Below, piece after piece: positions 6,833-8,772 of a stretch of DNA of 8,772 nucleotides (within the stretch, counting starts at the first letter, position 1; each line of letters opens with the position of its first letter). The notes under the pieces are model-generated. The model did not search any database. It had not been told where the DNA came from and was given only the letters and a program-made list of their open reading frames with translations. Origin of the DNA: Crocinitomicaceae bacterium. Lineage in GTDB: Bacteria > Bacteroidota > Bacteroidia > Flavobacteriales_D > Crocinitomicaceae. The stretch lies in NCBI GenBank assembly GCA_015662935.1, contig DQTF01000077.1, positions 1 to 8,772 of the forward strand, read 5' to 3'. The position numbers and the translations under genes are program-made.

Positions 6833-6840
6833 CAAAGATA
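6833..6840 (-). promoter_or_regulatory. Candidate -7 box for the M23 gene (leaderless start)
   Basis: On the minus strand this reads TATCTTTG, a perfect TAnnTTTG box, followed by only four bases before the GTG start. With the usual distance to the transcription start, transcription would begin at or within a base or two of the GTG. No clear TTG is found 19 nt upstream. Confidence 0.45.
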
Positions 6841-6856
6841 TTAAAAAGATTCTGAG

Positions 6857-6876
6857 TAATTTGAACGTGCAAATTA
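6857..6876. promoter_or_regulatory. Palindrome in the divergent spacer
   Basis: TAATTTG and CAAATTA form perfect 7-bp arms around a 6-nt spacer in the 110-nt region between the divergent M23 and MscS genes. It covers the place where the -33 element of the M23 promoter should be, so a bound protein could block that promoter. No regulator gene is nearby. Confidence 0.33.
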
Positions 6877-6890
6877 TCTGCATTATTCTG

Positions 6891-6924
6891 TTTGCTACTA
6901 ACTAGACTATTCTTATTAGATTTA
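6891..6924 (+). promoter_or_regulatory. Weak candidate promoter for the MscS gene
   Basis: TTTG (6891-6894) and TAGATTTA (6917-6924, seven of eight to TAnnTTTG) are separated by 22 nt from TTG to TA, three more than the usual 19. The predicted leader would be under 15 nt. Confidence 0.22.
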
Positions 6925-6938
6925 CAAAAAAAAATACA

Positions 6939-7991
6939 ATGAAAGATTTTCTAAACAAAGAATTTTACAGTAATACAATTAGCGAATGGTTGATTTCATT
7001 TGGGATAATACTAGGAGCAATTATCATTGCGAAAATACTCTACTGGTTTATTGGAAAATTTGTCAAAAAAATAGCCCTTAAAACAAAAACAAGCTTGGAT
7101 GATATTTTAGTTGACCAATTGGAAGAACCGATTGTTTATGGAATTGGATTAATTGGTTTTTACTGGGGCGTTCATCGTTTAGAATTTGGATCTTCTGGTG
7201 ATGTTTTCTTTGATCATTTATTTATCGTTCTCTTGGCAATTATTATTACCTGGCTATTTGCACGAGTAGTTGACTCACTGATTGAAGAATACATTGTGCC
7301 AATTGTTTCCAAATCAGATAGTGACCTCGACGATCAATTACTTCCAGTGATTCGTAAAACCTTAAAGACAGGAATTTGGATTTTAGGTATCGTAATTGGA
7401 ATGAACAATGCAGGTTTTGATGTTGCCGCATTAATAGCAGGTTTAGGAATTGGAGGGATTGCCCTTGCATTTGCTGCGCAAGATACCATCAAAAACATCT
7501 TTGGAGGCATCATGGTATTCTTAGACAAACCTTTCAAAATGAAGGATAGAATTAAAATCAATGGTTGGGACGGAGAAGTCGAAGAAATTGGTGTTAGAAG
7601 CACTCGTTTAAGAACGCTAGAAGGTCGATTAGTAACTATCCCAAATGGTCAATTTTCTGACCATGCCATTGAGAATGTTACCCTTGAACCAAGTCGTAAA
7701 GTAAAAATAAGTCTAGGGTTGACTTACGAAACAACTCCTGATCAAATGGAGCGAGCAATGGAGTTACTGAAAGAAATTGCAATCAGCAATCCAAACGTTG
7801 AGGACAAAGACATTTTTATATCATTCAATTCTTGGGGAGACTTTTCTATGGGGATTCTATTCATTTACTTTATGAAAAAAGACGAAGACATTTTCACAAC
7901 TCAGTCAGAAATGAATATGGAGATTTTAAAACGCTTTAATGGAGAAGGATTAGAATTTGCGTATCCTACGAGTGTGGTTTATCGGAAGTGA
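6939..7991 (+). CDS. MscS-family small-conductance mechanosensitive channel
   Basis: A predicted membrane channel that opens under membrane tension and releases solutes during hypo-osmotic shock. At 350 residues it is longer than E. coli MscS (286). Hydrophobic stretches at about 17-38, 65-79, 92-112, 143-158 and 162-180 suggest about five membrane helices, two more than E. coli MscS. The last is the pore-lining, Gly/Ala-rich helix (ALIAGLGIGGIALAFAAQD, 164-182), followed by the family signature through FGGIMVFLDKPFKMKDRI (188-205). The beta domain continues with VEEIGVRSTRLRT (214-226) and VTIPNGQFSD (232-241), then the alpha/beta C-terminal part (about 255-345). It starts 110 nt from the divergent M23 gene, reads toward alaS, and has no visible terminator after it. 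ATG at 6939, TGA stop. Confidence 0.95.
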   Translation: MKDFLNKEFYSNTISEWLISFGIILGAIIIAKILYWFIGKFVKKIALKTKTSLDDILVDQLEEPIVYGIGLIGFYWGVHRLEFGSSGDVFFDHLFIVLLAIIITWLFARVVDSLIEEYIVPIVSKSDSDLDDQLLPVIRKTLKTGIWILGIVIGMNNAGFDVAALIAGLGIGGIALAFAAQDTIKNIFGGIMVFLDKPFKMKDRIKINGWDGEVEEIGVRSTRLRTLEGRLVTIPNGQFSDHAIENVTLEPSRKVKISLGLTYETTPDQMERAMELLKEIAISNPNVEDKDIFISFNSWGDFSMGILFIYFMKKDEDIFTTQSEMNMEILKRFNGEGLEFAYPTSVVYRK

Positions 7992-8013
7992 GGAGTTAAG
8001 AAGGAAATAATCG

Positions 8014-8047
8014 AATTAAAAATTAAGAATTAAGAATTAAGAATTAA
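8014..8047 (+). repeat. AATTAAG heptamer array upstream of alaS
   Basis: AATTAAAAATTA (8014-8025) runs into three exact copies of AATTAAG (8021-8041) and a partial fourth (8042-8047). The array lies in the 86-nt spacer between the MscS gene and alaS and ends inside the candidate -7 box of alaS. Slippage could change copy number. Similar A/T-rich spacers are common in this phylum, so it need not have a function. Confidence 0.85.
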
Positions 8048-8052
8048 ATTTG
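8045..8052 (+). promoter_or_regulatory. Candidate -7 promoter box for alaS
   Basis: TAAATTTG is a perfect TAnnTTTG box at the end of the heptamer array. At the expected 19-nt spacing upstream stands TTA (8023-8025), one base from TTG and supplied by the repeat. Predicted start near 8058 gives a leader of about 20 nt. Confidence 0.42.
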
Positions 8053-8077
8053 TTCTCAATTAAAATAACAGTACAGA

Positions 8078-8772
8078 ATGACAGTTTCTGAAATTAGACA
8101 AGCATTTTTCGATTACTTTGAATCAAAAGGACATAAGATTGTTTCGAGCGCACCAATGGTGGTAAAAAACGACCCTACTTTGATGTTTATCAATGCGGGA
8201 ATGAACCAATTCAAGGATTACTTCTTGGGGAATTCTATTCCGAAAGATAGACGTGTTGCCAATTCTCAAAAATGCTTGCGTGTTTCAGGAAAACACAATG
8301 ATTTAGAAGAGGTTGGGGTTGACACTTATCATCACACAATGTTTGAAATGCTCGGGAACTGGTCTTTCGGAGATTATTTTAAAGAAGAAGCAATCGAATG
8401 GGCGTGGGATTTACTAACCAACGTTTACGAAATTCCAAAAGACCGTTTGTATGTTACCGTTTTTGAAGGTGATGAGAAAGATGGCGTTCCTCAAGATGAT
8501 GAAAGCATTGCTATTTGGAAAAAATACATTGCAGAAGATAGAATTATTCCTGCTTCTAAAAAAGATAACTTTTGGGAGATGGGAGAAATTGGTCCATGTG
8601 GTCCTTGCTCTGAAATTCACGTAGATTTGCGCTCAGGTGAAGACAGAGCAAAAGTAGATGGTAAAACTTTGGTCAATGAAGATCATCCGCATGTCATTGA
8701 AATTTGGAACAACGTTTTCATGCAATTCAATCGTAAAGCAGACAGAAGTTTAGAACCTCTTCCAGAAACACA
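8078..8772 (+). CDS. alaS: Alanine--tRNA ligase (3' part outside window)
   Basis: AlaRS attaches alanine to tRNA-Ala in the cytoplasm. The frame is open from the ATG at 8078 to the right edge, giving 231 complete codons of an enzyme usually about 870-880 residues long. Only part of the class II catalytic domain is visible. The N-terminus MTVSEIRQAFFDYFESKGHK is the standard family start. NDPTLMFINAGMNQFKDYFL (31-50), QKCLRVSGKHNDLEEVG (64-80), the motif 2 region HHTMFEMLGNWSFGDYFK (85-102), FWEMGEIGPCGPCSEIHVD (165-183) and EIWNNVFMQFNR (208-219) match the aminoacylation core. No departure from family residues is seen. It lies 86 nt after the MscS gene with its own candidate promoter. Confidence 0.97.
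   Translation, partial: MTVSEIRQAFFDYFESKGHKIVSSAPMVVKNDPTLMFINAGMNQFKDYFLGNSIPKDRRVANSQKCLRVSGKHNDLEEVGVDTYHHTMFEMLGNWSFGDYFKEEAIEWAWDLLTNVYEIPKDRLYVTVFEGDEKDGVPQDDESIAIWKKYIAEDRIIPASKKDNFWEMGEIGPCGPCSEIHVDLRSGEDRAKVDGKTLVNEDHPHVIEIWNNVFMQFNRKADRSLEPLPET

Noticed and set aside
7246..7603. Minus-strand open frames inside the MscS gene
   Set aside because: They are shadows of the MscS pore helix and beta-domain coding sequence, without promoter or recognisable protein features. The minus-strand frame at 8414-8620 is likewise a shadow of alaS.
8014..8047. CRISPR array or mobile-element terminal repeat
   Set aside because: The units are 7 nt, contiguous and without spacers, and no cas, transposase or integrase gene is nearby.

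Overview
The window is an AT-rich stretch of bacterial housekeeping DNA. It most likely comes from a member of the Bacteroidota, probably the Flavobacteriales; placement in a family such as the Crocinitomicaceae would be a guess. The grounds are the DUF4290 gene directly before murA, DnaK and M23 proteins of the Bacteroidota type, no clear Shine-Dalgarno sequences but A/T-rich leaders before start codons, and several perfect matches to the Bacteroidota -7 promoter box TAnnTTTG.

Minus-strand block, read from high to low coordinates. An M23 (LytM-type) cell-wall peptidase (6828-5857) is followed by dnaK (5682-3790), which ends in a strong intrinsic terminator (about 3724-3695). Then comes purL (3497-1269), with its own -7 box, then the DUF4290 gene (1235-573) and murA (from 569, running off the left edge). 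No terminator is visible between purL and murA and the gaps are 33 and 3 nt, so purL-DUF4290-murA is probably one transcript.

Plus-strand block. Divergent from the M23 gene across a 110-nt spacer lies an MscS-family mechanosensitive channel (6939-7991). The 5' third or less of alaS follows (8078 to the right edge).

The genes cover peptidoglycan precursor synthesis (MurA), wall hydrolysis (M23), osmotic protection (MscS), protein folding (DnaK), purine synthesis (PurL) and tRNA charging (AlaRS). No mobile element, CRISPR array, RNA gene, defence system or obviously new multi-gene system is visible. The points that repay a second look are: the active-site Cys-to-Asp form of MurA, expected to be fosfomycin-insensitive; an N/K/R-rich repeat tail on the uncharacterised DUF4290 protein; a pair of TGGCAG-containing imperfect palindromes upstream of dnaK where no CIRCE element is seen; an apparently leaderless GTG start for the M23 gene; and a recurring AATTA/AGAATTA leader motif before three start codons, expanded into a heptamer array before alaS.
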